Source: Ruminococcus sp.
GTDB taxonomy: Bacteria > Bacillota > Clostridia > Oscillospirales > Ruminococcaceae
Length of the DNA: 11,529 nt
Assembly: GCA_017961625.1 (NCBI GenBank)
Contig: JAGCWY010000128.1
Span: 1-11,529, forward strand
Direction of reading: 5' to 3'
In this document: piece by piece, positions 1 to 6,753 of the stretch
Position numbering within the stretch: the first letter of the stretch is position 1
Layout of the letters: each line of letters starts with the position of its first letter
Program-made: the position numbers and the translations under genes
Notes under the pieces: generated by a model
Databases searched by the model: none
What the model saw: the letters and a program-made list of their open reading frames with translations, nothing else
What the model was told of the DNA's origin: nothing

Positions 1-1
1 A

Positions 2-262
2 GTCGAGGTAGTTCTGAGCATGGCACAGGATGCCGTGCTCGACTACATCGGCAGACCTACACTTCCGGAAGGAGCTGAGAGCATCGTTATCAAGCTTGCT
101 GTTATCTACTATAACAGACTAGGCAACGAAGGCGAGAACAGCCGTTCCGAAGGTGGCATCTCGCAAAGCTTTTCAAATGATATTCCTGCCGATATTCAAC
201 GGCAGTTAAGAAACTACCCTCGAAAGGTAGGTGTGATACATCATGAGACTATCGAGGAATAA
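2..262 (+). CDS. Head-tail connector protein, gp6-like (5' end outside window)
   Basis: The reading frame is open from the first bases of the window, so the gene starts upstream; the internal ATG at 20 is not needed as a start. The visible 86 residues look like the C-terminal two thirds of the gp6-like head-tail connectors of Bacillota siphophages: a helix ending in DYIGRPTLPEG, then a second helix with KLAVIYYNRLGNEG, then the SEGGISQSF turn and a short C-terminal tail, a pattern familiar from this family. Family members are usually about 100 residues and form a ring beneath the portal through which DNA passes. The TAA stop lies 20 bases inside the next gene, which is the head-closure candidate, in the expected neck gene order. 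The assignment rests on sequence resemblance and position; the missing N-terminus cannot be assessed. Confidence 0.8.
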   Translation, partial: VEVVLSMAQDAVLDYIGRPTLPEGAESIVIKLAVIYYNRLGNEGENSRSEGGISQSFSNDIPADIQRQLRNYPRKVGVIHHETIEE

Positions 263-563
263 ACAGCGCTCCTGCTGGGTTTTCAAAATGGTCTCCGAAA
301 AGTCCGACTATGTCGGCACGGAGAAGAAAATTGACCTCGTGGGGCGCTTCGATGTTGTCGCCGAAATAACGAAGAAGTCCAGGAAGAAGGACGAGCAGGC
401 GACAGAATCCGAAGTTATATGCAAGCTGACCGTTCCGACAGGGTATCACTTCAAAGAGGGCTTTATGCTCTCATTTGACAGCGACACAAAGCCGGATATG
501 AAGATAGAAACAATCTCGAAGTACACAGGTCACTGTGTCTGCGAGTGCGTTTCGTGGTCGTAA
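243..563 (+). CDS. Putative head-tail adaptor / head-closure protein
   Basis: A 106-residue protein of mostly predicted beta character, rich in charged residues (for example KKSRKKDEQ near 45-53), starting with MRLSRNKQRSCWVFK. Small proteins with a similar opening (R/K-S/N-KQR-C-V) and this size sit between the gp6-like connector and the gp10-like protein in many clostridial phages and are generally treated as head-closure or head-tail adaptor proteins (SPP1 gp16 type). The start overlaps the previous gene by 20 bases and has an AGGTG at 229-233 about 9 bases upstream, which favours ATG 243; an in-frame ATG at 288 would shorten it by 15 residues. The function is inferred from position and size more than from a diagnostic motif. 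Its likely role is to seal the connector and provide the docking face for the tail. Confidence 0.62.
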   Translation: MRLSRNKQRSCWVFKMVSEKSDYVGTEKKIDLVGRFDVVAEITKKSRKKDEQATESEVICKLTVPTGYHFKEGFMLSFDSDTKPDMKIETISKYTGHCVCECVSWS

Positions 564-566
564 GCT

Positions 567-1016
567 ATGACTATCGACTTCGGCGTTGTGGGACTGGATA
601 AGCTTCAAAAAAAGCTGAATACCATAAAAAACCTTGAAAAAGACCCGCGAGTGGATAAATCGCTCGGCAGAGGCGCAGCGCGTATGCAATCAGCGGTTAA
701 AATGCTGACACCGGTCGACACTGGCAATCTGAGAAACAAGATATTTCTCGAGCATAAGAAGCAGAATGAGTGGTCCGTGGAGACTAACGTCGAATATGCT
801 CCATACGTCGAGTTCGGTACAGGTCGCCTCGGTGACCCGACTGTGCCGCATACAAGCAAGGAAAGCTGGGTATACTACAGCGAGAAATTGAAGCGGTTCG
901 TCACTACACACGGACAGAAGCCAGTCGGAATGTTCCGAAAGGGCTTCAAAAATTCACACGAGGCTGTCTACAAGATAGTTCGTAAGGAAGTGGAGGAAAT
1001 AATTCGCAATGGTTGA
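567..1016 (+). CDS. HK97 gp10-like neck/tail completion protein
   Basis: A 149-residue protein with the signature of the HK97 gp10 family: the stretch TPVDTGNLRNKI at about 49-60, followed about 15 residues later by TNVEYAPYVEFGTG near 74-87. The family belongs to the neck or tail-completion proteins acting at the head-tail junction. The N-terminus GVVGLDKLQKKL is also typical: a short strand followed by a helix. The ATG lies 3 bases after the previous stop and I see no Shine-Dalgarno sequence before it, so translation may be coupled to the upstream gene by reinitiation. Its TGA lies inside the next gene (8-base overlap). The order connector, adaptor, gp10-like, terminator matches the standard siphophage arrangement. 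Confidence 0.87.
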   Translation: MTIDFGVVGLDKLQKKLNTIKNLEKDPRVDKSLGRGAARMQSAVKMLTPVDTGNLRNKIFLEHKKQNEWSVETNVEYAPYVEFGTGRLGDPTVPHTSKESWVYYSEKLKRFVTTHGQKPVGMFRKGFKNSHEAVYKIVRKEVEEIIRNG

Positions 1017-1353
1017 CATAAATCAGAAAATAGCGGCTATTCTTTCTCCGCTTGCACCTGTAGAGCTGGCAGATTCGGAAGCTGACCTGAGACTGCCCTC
1101 GATATATATCACGCCGCTGTCAAATGCTTCGGAGATATCGTTCGACAACAGGGATTTTCTCACGAATATCTCGTATCAAGTCGACATATACGCCGAAACG
1201 CCGCAGAAATGCGCTGAAATGGCGCAGGCGGTCGATGATGTAATGCAGGATAACGGCTGGACACGTTCAAACGGTCAGCCTATGGGAAGACAGCGCTATG
1301 TTTTGACATATACAGCGTTAGTCAGCGAAAAATTCAACACATACAAGGAGTGA
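1009..1353 (+). CDS. Putative tail terminator / minor tail protein
   Basis: A 114-residue protein with the alpha-beta layout expected of tail terminator proteins (lambda gpU / HK97 gp11-like): an N-terminal helix (NQKIAAILSPL), a short strand ending in LPSIYITPL, a central strand YQVDIYAET, then the helix QKCAEMAQAVDDVMQDNGW and a final strand RYVLTYTALV. The mid-protein strand followed by a helix ending near a Trp, and then by a strand with R-Y, is common in the clostridial versions. The start overlaps the gp10-like gene by 8 bases, with GGAGG at 992-996. It directly precedes the tail tube gene, the usual site for the terminator, which caps the tube and joins it to the neck. No single diagnostic residue was found, so the call depends partly on synteny. 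Confidence 0.68.
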   Translation: MVDINQKIAAILSPLAPVELADSEADLRLPSIYITPLSNASEISFDNRDFLTNISYQVDIYAETPQKCAEMAQAVDDVMQDNGWTRSNGQPMGRQRYVLTYTALVSEKFNTYKE

Positions 1354-1357
1354 TACA

Positions 1358-1795
1358 ATGGGCGAGTTTAACAGTAAAGGCACTATCCTCAGCGTTGCGG
1401 CTGTTCCGACAACCGGGGACCCGTCTTACAAGAAGCTCTACGGTCTCTATACCGTCCCCGAAATGGGCGGCACACCTGAGCAGATAGATGTCACCAATCT
1501 CGAGGACGGTATCAAGCGCTCTATTCTCGGCATACAGGACACAGGCACTCTTGACTTCGAGTTCTACGCAACCGAGGACGAGACAGACACATCGGCTCAG
1601 ATTCGTGATACCTGGAATATCCTTCGCGGATATCAGACAGCAGGTGACACGATGATGTGGAAGCTTGAATACCCCGACGGCGAGGGCTTTACATGGCAGG
1701 GCAAGTGCTCAGTTCGCCGCCAGAGCGTCGGAGTCAACACGGCTATCAAGTTCACGCTTACGATCGGACTTGACACGCCGCTGACCGATATATGA
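1358..1795 (+). CDS. Major tail (tube) protein
   Basis: A 145-residue beta-rich protein beginning MGEFNSKGTILSVA and containing the pattern P..GGTPEQIDVTNLEDG (about 36-50) and RSILGIQDTGTLDFEFYA, which is typical of the phage tail tube family in Bacillota: a conserved T.L.D turn followed by a G/D-T-G-LDFEF strand. The C-terminus has the usual VGVNTAIKFTLTIGL strand. Length matches the short tube proteins of this group, which lack an added Ig domain. The gene is preceded by AAGGAG (1345-1350) 7 bases before the ATG. Its position between the terminator and the chaperone pair supports the call. The protein should polymerise as stacked rings around the tape measure. Confidence 0.85.
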   Translation: MGEFNSKGTILSVAAVPTTGDPSYKKLYGLYTVPEMGGTPEQIDVTNLEDGIKRSILGIQDTGTLDFEFYATEDETDTSAQIRDTWNILRGYQTAGDTMMWKLEYPDGEGFTWQGKCSVRRQSVGVNTAIKFTLTIGLDTPLTDI

Positions 1796-1804
1796 GGTGA
1801 CTAA

Positions 1805-2200
1805 ATGAAGCCTTATGAGGTATTATCCGTATGCGGTAGTGAGTATCATCTGAAAATCACTACCGCTTATGCGGTACGACTGGAAGAAGAGCTCGGGACA
1901 GACCTGCTCAGCGGACTGGATAAGCTCGGCGAGATTCGCGTGCTTGCGAAGTATTACTTCGCGGCGGCAGTATCGCAGAACGATACAATAACAAAGGTCG
2001 AAGATATATATCAGTTATTTGATGATTATATCACCGACGGTGGCACGTATGAGGCACTACAGGAGCTTATAGTCGAGGTTTTGCTGACCTCGGGCATACT
2101 GTCGCCTAAAATGCACGAAGCCACAAAAAAAGCCAAGGAGATGCAGGAAACAGCATTAGCGAAGTTATTGAACTCGTCTATGCCAAAGCTCTCGAAGTAG
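1805..2200 (+). CDS. Tail assembly chaperone, gpG-like (zero-frame product)
   Basis: A 131-residue acidic helical protein located between tube and tape measure genes, the universal place for the gpG-type tail assembly chaperone. It begins MKPYEVLSVCGSEYHLKITT, a small beta hairpin, and continues with helices (YAVRLEEELGTDLLSGL, LAKYYFAAAVSQ and the EALQELIVEVLLTSG segment). The C-terminal tail is lysine-rich and low in complexity, and it contains the A7 run where a -1 shift would lead into the downstream frame. This unshifted product stops at TAG 2198-2200. GAGGTGA (1794-1800) supplies the ribosome site. In lambda-like phages gpG and the frameshifted gpGT bind the tape measure and recruit tube protein; neither stays in the virion. 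Confidence 0.82.
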   Translation: MKPYEVLSVCGSEYHLKITTAYAVRLEEELGTDLLSGLDKLGEIRVLAKYYFAAAVSQNDTITKVEDIYQLFDDYITDGGTYEALQELIVEVLLTSGILSPKMHEATKKAKEMQETALAKLLNSSMPKLSK

Positions 2201-2451
2201 GCATATATCCCTCTGAGTTCTGGGATATGAGTCTAAAAGAAGTACAAGACACGGTAACCGCACGATTCAGGCAGAAGAACAACGAAATCTACACTCTGTC
2301 AGGAATGATACGAGTTGCCGTGCTTTCTGTTTTCTCCAAGGACGTAAGGTTCCCTGATCCTCCCGAGAAGGAGCAGAAAACCGAAGGGGACTGGAAGAAC
2401 TCATATACTTACTTGAAAGCACTTCAAGAAAAGCAGCGAAGGAGGTGCTAA
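1805..2451 (+). CDS. Tail assembly chaperone gpGT-like, made by predicted -1 frameshift (join 1805-2131, 2131-2451)
   Basis: The -1 frame is open from 2110, just after its TAA at 2107-2109, to TAA 2449-2451. If the ribosome slips back one base at the A7 run, the first 109 residues of the gpG-like protein are joined to 106 more, giving about 215 residues. The extension reads EVIELVYAKALEVG, then YPSEFWDMSLKEVQDTV; a W-D-M-[ST]-x-x-E-V helix start is a familiar feature of the T domain in clostridial phages and lies partly upstream of the first ATG of that frame (2227). That ATG has no Shine-Dalgarno sequence before it (TTCTGGGAT), which argues against an independent gene. The extension ends 3 bases after AAGGAGG for the tape measure. 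The conserved gpG/gpGT strategy is established in lambda; its use here is inferred from sequence. Confidence 0.8.
2125..2131 (+). promoter_or_regulatory. Predicted -1 ribosomal frameshift heptamer A_AAA_AAA
   Basis: In the zero frame the codons are ACA AAA AAA GCC (2123-2134), so the seven A residues form a perfect X_XXY_YYZ heptamer for simultaneous P- and A-site slippage on Lys codons. It lies 16 bases after the last stop in the -1 frame (2107-2109) and 67 bases before the zero-frame stop, inside the only window where a shift can join the two frames. I see no convincing stem in the first 20 bases downstream and no Shine-Dalgarno-like stimulator 10-14 bases upstream. Confidence 0.8.
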
Positions 2452-4422
2452 ATGGGTACAACGACAGATACAATTAATATTCTGCTGAGAGTCAACGGAA
2501 CATCGAGCTACACAACGGCGATGAATACCGTCACGAACAGCACGAACGGCTTTAACAACTCGGTCGGGAGCCTTATCTCGACGCTCGCAAAGCTCGTCAG
2601 TGCCGGTGCTATACTGAAATTCTCGAAGGATTGTATCGAGGCGGCGTCTAACTTGCAGGAAGTGGCTAACGTTGTCGATGTGACTTTCGGCAAGAGAGCG
2701 AACGGCATAAACGACTGGGCGAAGAATCAGGCGGCAAGCTTCGGACTATCCGAGACAGCTGCGAAGCGCTATGCGGGAACTTACGGCACAATGGCGAAGC
2801 AGTTCGGCAGGACCGGCGACGAGGCTGTGCAAATGAGCATAGCTCTCACGAAGCTGACGGGCGATGTCGGCTCGTTTTACAATATGACCGACGAGGCGGC
2901 GGCAACTAAGCTGAAAGGTATTTTCACAGGCGAGACCGAGGGCTTGAAGTCTCTCGGCGTAGTTATGACGGAAACGAACCTCAACACATATGCGCTCAAC
3001 AGAGGGCTTGCCGTTCAGTATAAGGATATGGACGAAAACAGCAAGGTCGCGCTCCGTTATGCCTATGTTATGGATAAGCTCGGACACGCTCAGGGCGACT
3101 TCCAAAGGACATCTGACGGCTGGGCGAACTCAGTCCGCACGTTCAAACTCGAGCTCGAGAATATGAAGGTTGAGATAGGAAATCAGCTGATACCCGTCGC
3201 AGGATATGGCTTGCAGCTCGTCAACACAGGGCTGAGGGCAATAGCGCCGCTCCTGATAGGCGTTGCACAGACTGTGAAATACTACGTCGAAGCGTGGAAA
3301 CAGGCTTCGGAAACAGCAAGGTCGTTTGTCAAGATATCACTCACAATGTTCGGCGTTATGATAGTAGCACCGAAGGTTATAGCCTTAGTACGCACAGCAG
3401 TGCGCCTGCTGACTATGGATATAATGACACTCGGCGGAGCTATGACGGCAGTTCTCGGCATCGTGGGGCTTCTATTTGCGGCACTCGCGGCTGTTGAGCT
3501 GACAAATACCGTGAACGATATGAAGAATGTCGGAGAGAGTGCAGAAGTCAGCTCGGTAGCAGTCGACGACCTTTCCGAGAGCCTTGACGGTCTCGGCGAG
3601 AGCACGCAGAAGCTTGACACATTCCTCGCTTCCTTTGATGAAGTCAACAAAGTGGGTGGAAGCTCGTCGTTGATGTCAAATCTCGTAAATAGCGCAGATA
3701 TAGCAAATATCCTCGGATTTTCTGACGGTCTGACAGAAGCGAACGGTCTGTTAGGTGAAATGAACTCTAAAATTGACAGCATTGATACTTCTGCTTTCAG
3801 CGGAAGCATTTTCTCAGCGGAATGGTGGAGCGGTCTGCTCGAAACTCTCGGCGGCTTCATTGAGGAGCTTGGTAAACCTTCTGAACTTGTCGATGATTTC
3901 CTGCTTGGACTTCACGATTTAGGCAGCTGGATGGAAGAAAATATGCCTAATTGGACTAAGAAGTGGGAAGGTCTCGGAGAAAAAATATATGATGCACTGC
4001 ATCCGAACGAAGGCAAAAAAGATAAAGGCACAGAAGATACATTCATTTGGACTGATAGCGATACTGGTAGACAGCATATAATGCAGAAGCATAACGCTGA
4101 CGGCTCTGAATCAGATTTATGGAAAGCTTACAAGCATAATACAACTACGACGGTCGCTCCTGGCTTTGCCGCTGGCGGCTATCCGAGCAAAGGCAGTCTG
4201 TTCCTTGCCGGCGAGTCTGGAGCTGAGCTTATAGGAAACTTCGGTGGCTCGCAGACCAGAGTCCTGAATCAGTCTCAGATGGGCGGTTCTGATGGCTCAC
4301 AGATTCTATTTAGTCCTACAATACAGATAGACGGTCGTAAGATATCTGCGGTCGTACTGGATAACATAAACTCAATGACACGTTCAAGCGGCAGAAGTCC
4401 GCTGATAGAGTTAGGAGGCTGA
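2452..4422 (+). CDS. Tail tape measure protein
   Basis: At 656 residues this is the longest protein between the chaperones and the baseplate genes, as expected of the tape measure. The N-terminal region (1-245) is Ala/Thr/Asn-rich and helical, with a stretch resembling the conserved part of clostridial tape measures (KFSKDCIEAASNLQEVANVV, ATKLKGIFTGETEGLKSLG, YVMDKLGHAQGDF). Hydrophobic segments lie near 256-275, 295-313 and 326-350, the last (TLGGAMTAVLGIVGLLFAAL) being a clear membrane-type helix, which suits DNA passage through the host membrane. A Gly-rich motif FAAGGYPSKGSLFLAGESGAE (572-592) near the C-terminus is typical of the family. No peptidase or muramidase motif was seen. By the usual rule of about 1.5 angstrom per residue the tail would be roughly 100 nm. 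AAGGAGG (2439-2445) precedes the ATG by 6 bases. Confidence 0.9.
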   Translation: MGTTTDTINILLRVNGTSSYTTAMNTVTNSTNGFNNSVGSLISTLAKLVSAGAILKFSKDCIEAASNLQEVANVVDVTFGKRANGINDWAKNQAASFGLSETAAKRYAGTYGTMAKQFGRTGDEAVQMSIALTKLTGDVGSFYNMTDEAAATKLKGIFTGETEGLKSLGVVMTETNLNTYALNRGLAVQYKDMDENSKVALRYAYVMDKLGHAQGDFQRTSDGWANSVRTFKLELENMKVEIGNQLIPVAGYGLQLVNTGLRAIAPLLIGVAQTVKYYVEAWKQASETARSFVKISLTMFGVMIVAPKVIALVRTAVRLLTMDIMTLGGAMTAVLGIVGLLFAALAAVELTNTVNDMKNVGESAEVSSVAVDDLSESLDGLGESTQKLDTFLASFDEVNKVGGSSSLMSNLVNSADIANILGFSDGLTEANGLLGEMNSKIDSIDTSAFSGSIFSAEWWSGLLETLGGFIEELGKPSELVDDFLLGLHDLGSWMEENMPNWTKKWEGLGEKIYDALHPNEGKKDKGTEDTFIWTDSDTGRQHIMQKHNADGSESDLWKAYKHNTTTTVAPGFAAGGYPSKGSLFLAGESGAELIGNFGGSQTRVLNQSQMGGSDGSQILFSPTIQIDGRKISAVVLDNINSMTRSSGRSPLIELGG

Positions 4423-4424
4423 AT

Positions 4425-4772
4425 ATGCTGAGAATTGATAGTACAGACCTCCCGACACCAAAGAGCGTGACATACACGCAGAACAAGCTCTGGTCGCAGA
4501 ATACCGGCAGACTTGACAGCGGTTATTTCGTCGGCGATTTAATCGCGATCAAGAAAAAATATCAAGTGACTTTTCCGGCGCTCACTCCTGCGGAGCTTGA
4601 AACGGTCAGGACGGCAGTCAACGCCGATTTCGCAACGGTGCAGATAACGAACGCCGAGGGCGGCACTGATACCGTGTCAGCGTATTTCGGCGACGTTACT
4701 GTCGAATCGTATTCGTGGCATAATGGCATTAATTACGCCATAAATGCCGCAGTATCAATCATAGAGAGGTGA
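4425..4772 (+). CDS. Short distal-tail-type structural protein
   Basis: A 115-residue protein starting MLRIDSTDLPTPKSVTYT and ending VSIIER. It belongs by appearance to a family of ~115-residue proteins found right after the tape measure in clostridial phages: an N-terminal hairpin with L-P-x-P, a central SGYFVGDLIAIKKKYQVTF strand pair, LTPAELETVRTAV helix, and a closing strand ending in F/I-I-E-R. The layout recalls a minimal distal tail (Dit) N-domain that would form a ring joining tube and hub, but that role is inference. AGGAGG (4413-4418) lies 6 bases before the ATG, and the gene follows the tape measure stop by 2 bases. The hub gene begins 4 bases after its stop. Confidence 0.6.
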   Translation: MLRIDSTDLPTPKSVTYTQNKLWSQNTGRLDSGYFVGDLIAIKKKYQVTFPALTPAELETVRTAVNADFATVQITNAEGGTDTVSAYFGDVTVESYSWHNGINYAINAAVSIIER

Positions 4773-4776
4773 TAGT

Positions 4777-6450
4777 ATGCTTCCTGTTACTGGCAATGTA
4801 AACGCAATGCCGCGAAAACTGAGCTGCAAGCTCGAGATAGGCGGCAATACTATCACCGAAGTTAAGCAGTTGACATACGCGCAGGACTGGTCCGGAGATA
4901 TTTCAATCGGTAATGTGGTATCGTCATACTTCACAGCTACAATCCCTACGCCGAGTTTCTCTCTTACTGGTGGTAACGTCACGCTTAGTATGGGAATAGG
5001 TTCATCGGTGGAGTGGGTTGCTATAGGACAGTTCGCTGTAGATCCTTCAAGCGTGAGAACGAAGCAAGGCTATACTTCATTTAGCGCTTACGACAAACTA
5101 CACGATTCTGTCAACTCATACGTTCCTAATTCGAGCTATGCGGAAACTCTGCAAGGTCTCTGCGATGATGTCTGCAATCAGATAGGTATAACGTCTGCCA
5201 GTCTGGGTGTGTCTCTGAGCTTAGCAAAGGTTGATTTAGCAGGGTATACGCTTCGAGACGTATTAGGATTCATCGCTGCGTACTGCGGCAAAAACGCCTA
5301 TTTAAACGCTTCTGGTGGGCTTGCATTGAAGTATTTCAGTAACGCCAGCTACACGGCAGACGGAACGAGAGCAAATGTTCCGTATATAGGCGAAAATAAC
5401 TGCACTGTCGGAAGACTGATTTGTCAGTCAGCTGACGGAGTGCTCACGGCAGGCTCAGGCGAAGGTATATACTTCACCTGTCCGTTTATGACACAAGCGA
5501 GGCTGAACAGCTTACAGTCTGCGCTTGGAATTACTTACAGAAAAGCAGACGTAGATATTCCATATGGAAACTTCTGCCTGCAATCTGGTGATATAATTAC
5601 AGTCACAACGACTGGTTCAAATCTCACAGTTCCGATAATGGCTAACTCATGGACTTACGACGGCGGTTTATCGTCTTCCGTTTCGGCGTATGGAGTGAGT
5701 GACTATAGCGGTTTTGCGAATAACGCTGAACGCTCGATATCGTTCAAAAGGTTTGAAGCTACGGCGGCAGAGAAGAAATATGTCGGTTCTGCAGTCCAGG
5801 AAGCAACAGCAGACATCACAGGCGCTAATGGTGGTATCATTCGTATTAATATGGGTGGTAATGGCAAACCTGCCGAGATCCTCATACTTGATACAGGAGA
5901 TATCAGCACGGCAAGCAGTGTATTCAGACTGAATGAGAACGGTCTGGGATATTCCAGTAATGGTTATAACGGTCCGTATGATACAGCTATCACTGCGGCT
6001 GGTCTGATTGTTACTGACAGATTCGTCGGTAATAAGATATCTGGTGTTACTATTGAATCAAATCCTTCAACAACAGGCGGTCAGAAGCCTTATGTCAAAG
6101 TTGAAAATGGAGCTATCTCGTTCTATCAAGTTACTGTAAACGGTAGCGGTGAGGTTACGAGTAGCACTTATATCGGAGAGATAAGGTTCGAGCCTGCTGA
6201 CCAGTATCAAGGTGATGCGGTCAAGGTCGATATTGATAGCGGAAATTCCTTTTCTATCGGAGTTGCAGGTCACGCTCCTGACTTTGTATACTATTCTGAT
6301 CCGAGTCAAGCTCCATCAGGTGCAGAAATGTTTAACATTGACGGAAATCTCAGATTTTATAGTAGCACTGCAGCAGATTATTTTGACCTTGCTACTATGG
6401 AAGAGGAAATAGAAGACCTTAAACGACGTGTAACAGCGTTAGGAGGTTAA
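4777..6450 (+). CDS. Baseplate hub / tail-associated protein with spike-like C-terminus
   Basis: A 557-residue protein. The N-terminal ~325 residues look like a gp27-type hub: beta-barrel strands (SCKLEIGGNTITEVKQLTYA), FSAYDKLHDSVNSYVP, a helical stretch ETLQGLCDDVCNQIGI, and the segment TLRDVLGFIAAYCGKNAYLN (158-177), a hallmark of hub proteins related to late control protein D and the Tal N-domain. The middle carries a motif common in Bacillota tail proteins, VFRLNENGLGYSSNGYNGPY (382-401), followed by beta-rich spike-like sequence, and ends in a short charged helix (MEEEIEDLKRRVTALGG). No peptidase, lysozyme or glycosidase motif was recognised. AGAGGTG lies just before the ATG. It should close the tail tip and hold the adsorption proteins encoded downstream. 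Confidence 0.78.
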   Translation: MLPVTGNVNAMPRKLSCKLEIGGNTITEVKQLTYAQDWSGDISIGNVVSSYFTATIPTPSFSLTGGNVTLSMGIGSSVEWVAIGQFAVDPSSVRTKQGYTSFSAYDKLHDSVNSYVPNSSYAETLQGLCDDVCNQIGITSASLGVSLSLAKVDLAGYTLRDVLGFIAAYCGKNAYLNASGGLALKYFSNASYTADGTRANVPYIGENNCTVGRLICQSADGVLTAGSGEGIYFTCPFMTQARLNSLQSALGITYRKADVDIPYGNFCLQSGDIITVTTTGSNLTVPIMANSWTYDGGLSSSVSAYGVSDYSGFANNAERSISFKRFEATAAEKKYVGSAVQEATADITGANGGIIRINMGGNGKPAEILILDTGDISTASSVFRLNENGLGYSSNGYNGPYDTAITAAGLIVTDRFVGNKISGVTIESNPSTTGGQKPYVKVENGAISFYQVTVNGSGEVTSSTYIGEIRFEPADQYQGDAVKVDIDSGNSFSIGVAGHAPDFVYYSDPSQAPSGAEMFNIDGNLRFYSSTAADYFDLATMEEEIEDLKRRVTALGG

Positions 6451-6453
6451 TTT

Positions 6454-6753
6454 ATGACAATATACAAAGGAAAAGAAGCTGTATGCGGAATACAGCTGAC
6501 TATAGATAGATGGTGGAGATATGCTATGACAGCTCAGGACACTCTGACGGTCAAGTTTATAGATGTACTCGGTCACGTTATAACGAAGACTTTCGGCAGT
6601 GAATCCGTTGACAGCATAGACAAACAGGTCGGAGTCATACTGACTGGTGCTGAAACAAGCACAATGTCAGCAGGAAGAGGGATTATAACCGCTTACATGA
6701 ATGACCTGGTTGTTATTCCACCTACGGAAATATACGTAAAGGAGGCGTTGTGA
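6454..6753 (+). CDS. Small baseplate/receptor-binding accessory protein
   Basis: A 99-residue beta-rich protein (MTIYKGKEAVCGIQLTIDRW at the start; VVIPPTEIYVKEAL at the end). Small proteins with this frame, opening with Y-x-G-x-x-x-x-x-x-L-x-I, carrying an internal L-T-V/F-x-V strand, and closing with IPPTEI/FEVKE, are common between hub and fibre genes of clostridial phages, where they look like the N-domain of baseplate upper proteins. The usual version carries an acidic/GD stretch in the loop, which here is replaced by DRWWRYAMTAQDT, including two adjacent Trp residues that could be surface binding residues. AGGAGG (6441-6446) is 7 bases upstream. The stop overlaps the next ATG (TGATG). 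The role in adsorption is inferred from context; no enzyme motif is seen. Confidence 0.5.
   Translation: MTIYKGKEAVCGIQLTIDRWWRYAMTAQDTLTVKFIDVLGHVITKTFGSESVDSIDKQVGVILTGAETSTMSAGRGIITAYMNDLVVIPPTEIYVKEAL
6738..6745 (+). promoter_or_regulatory. Ribosome binding site AAAGGAGG that decides the start at 6753
   Basis: This strong site lies 7 bases before ATG 6753 and 4 bases before the in-frame GTG 6750. Spacing favours the ATG. The site is inside the end of the upstream gene, so the two are translationally linked. Confidence 0.75.

Noticed and set aside
2205..2228. Hairpin ATATCCC / GGGATAT with a 10-base loop as frameshift stimulator
   Set aside because: It begins 73 bases after the slippery heptamer, much too far for a classical stimulatory stem, and lies beyond the zero-frame stop.
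2227..2451. Independent 74-residue gene after the gpG-like gene
   Set aside because: Its first ATG has no ribosome site and falls inside a conserved-looking T-domain sequence that extends upstream in frame to the slippery A7 run, so it is treated as the frameshift extension.
3282..3860. Antisense 192-residue reading frame in the tape measure gene
   Set aside because: Ser/Arg-rich shadow translation opposite a strong coding gene, with no recognisable domain; all real genes here are on the + strand.
4716..4752. Imperfect inverted repeat GGCATAATGGC / GCCATAAATGCC
   Set aside because: Lies inside the coding region of the short distal-tail protein, is imperfect, and is explained by the repeated residues it encodes (NGINYAINA).
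6750..6752. GTG start for the Ig-like fibre protein
   Set aside because: It lies only 4 bases after the ribosome site; ATG 6753 has better spacing and the common TGATG overlap.
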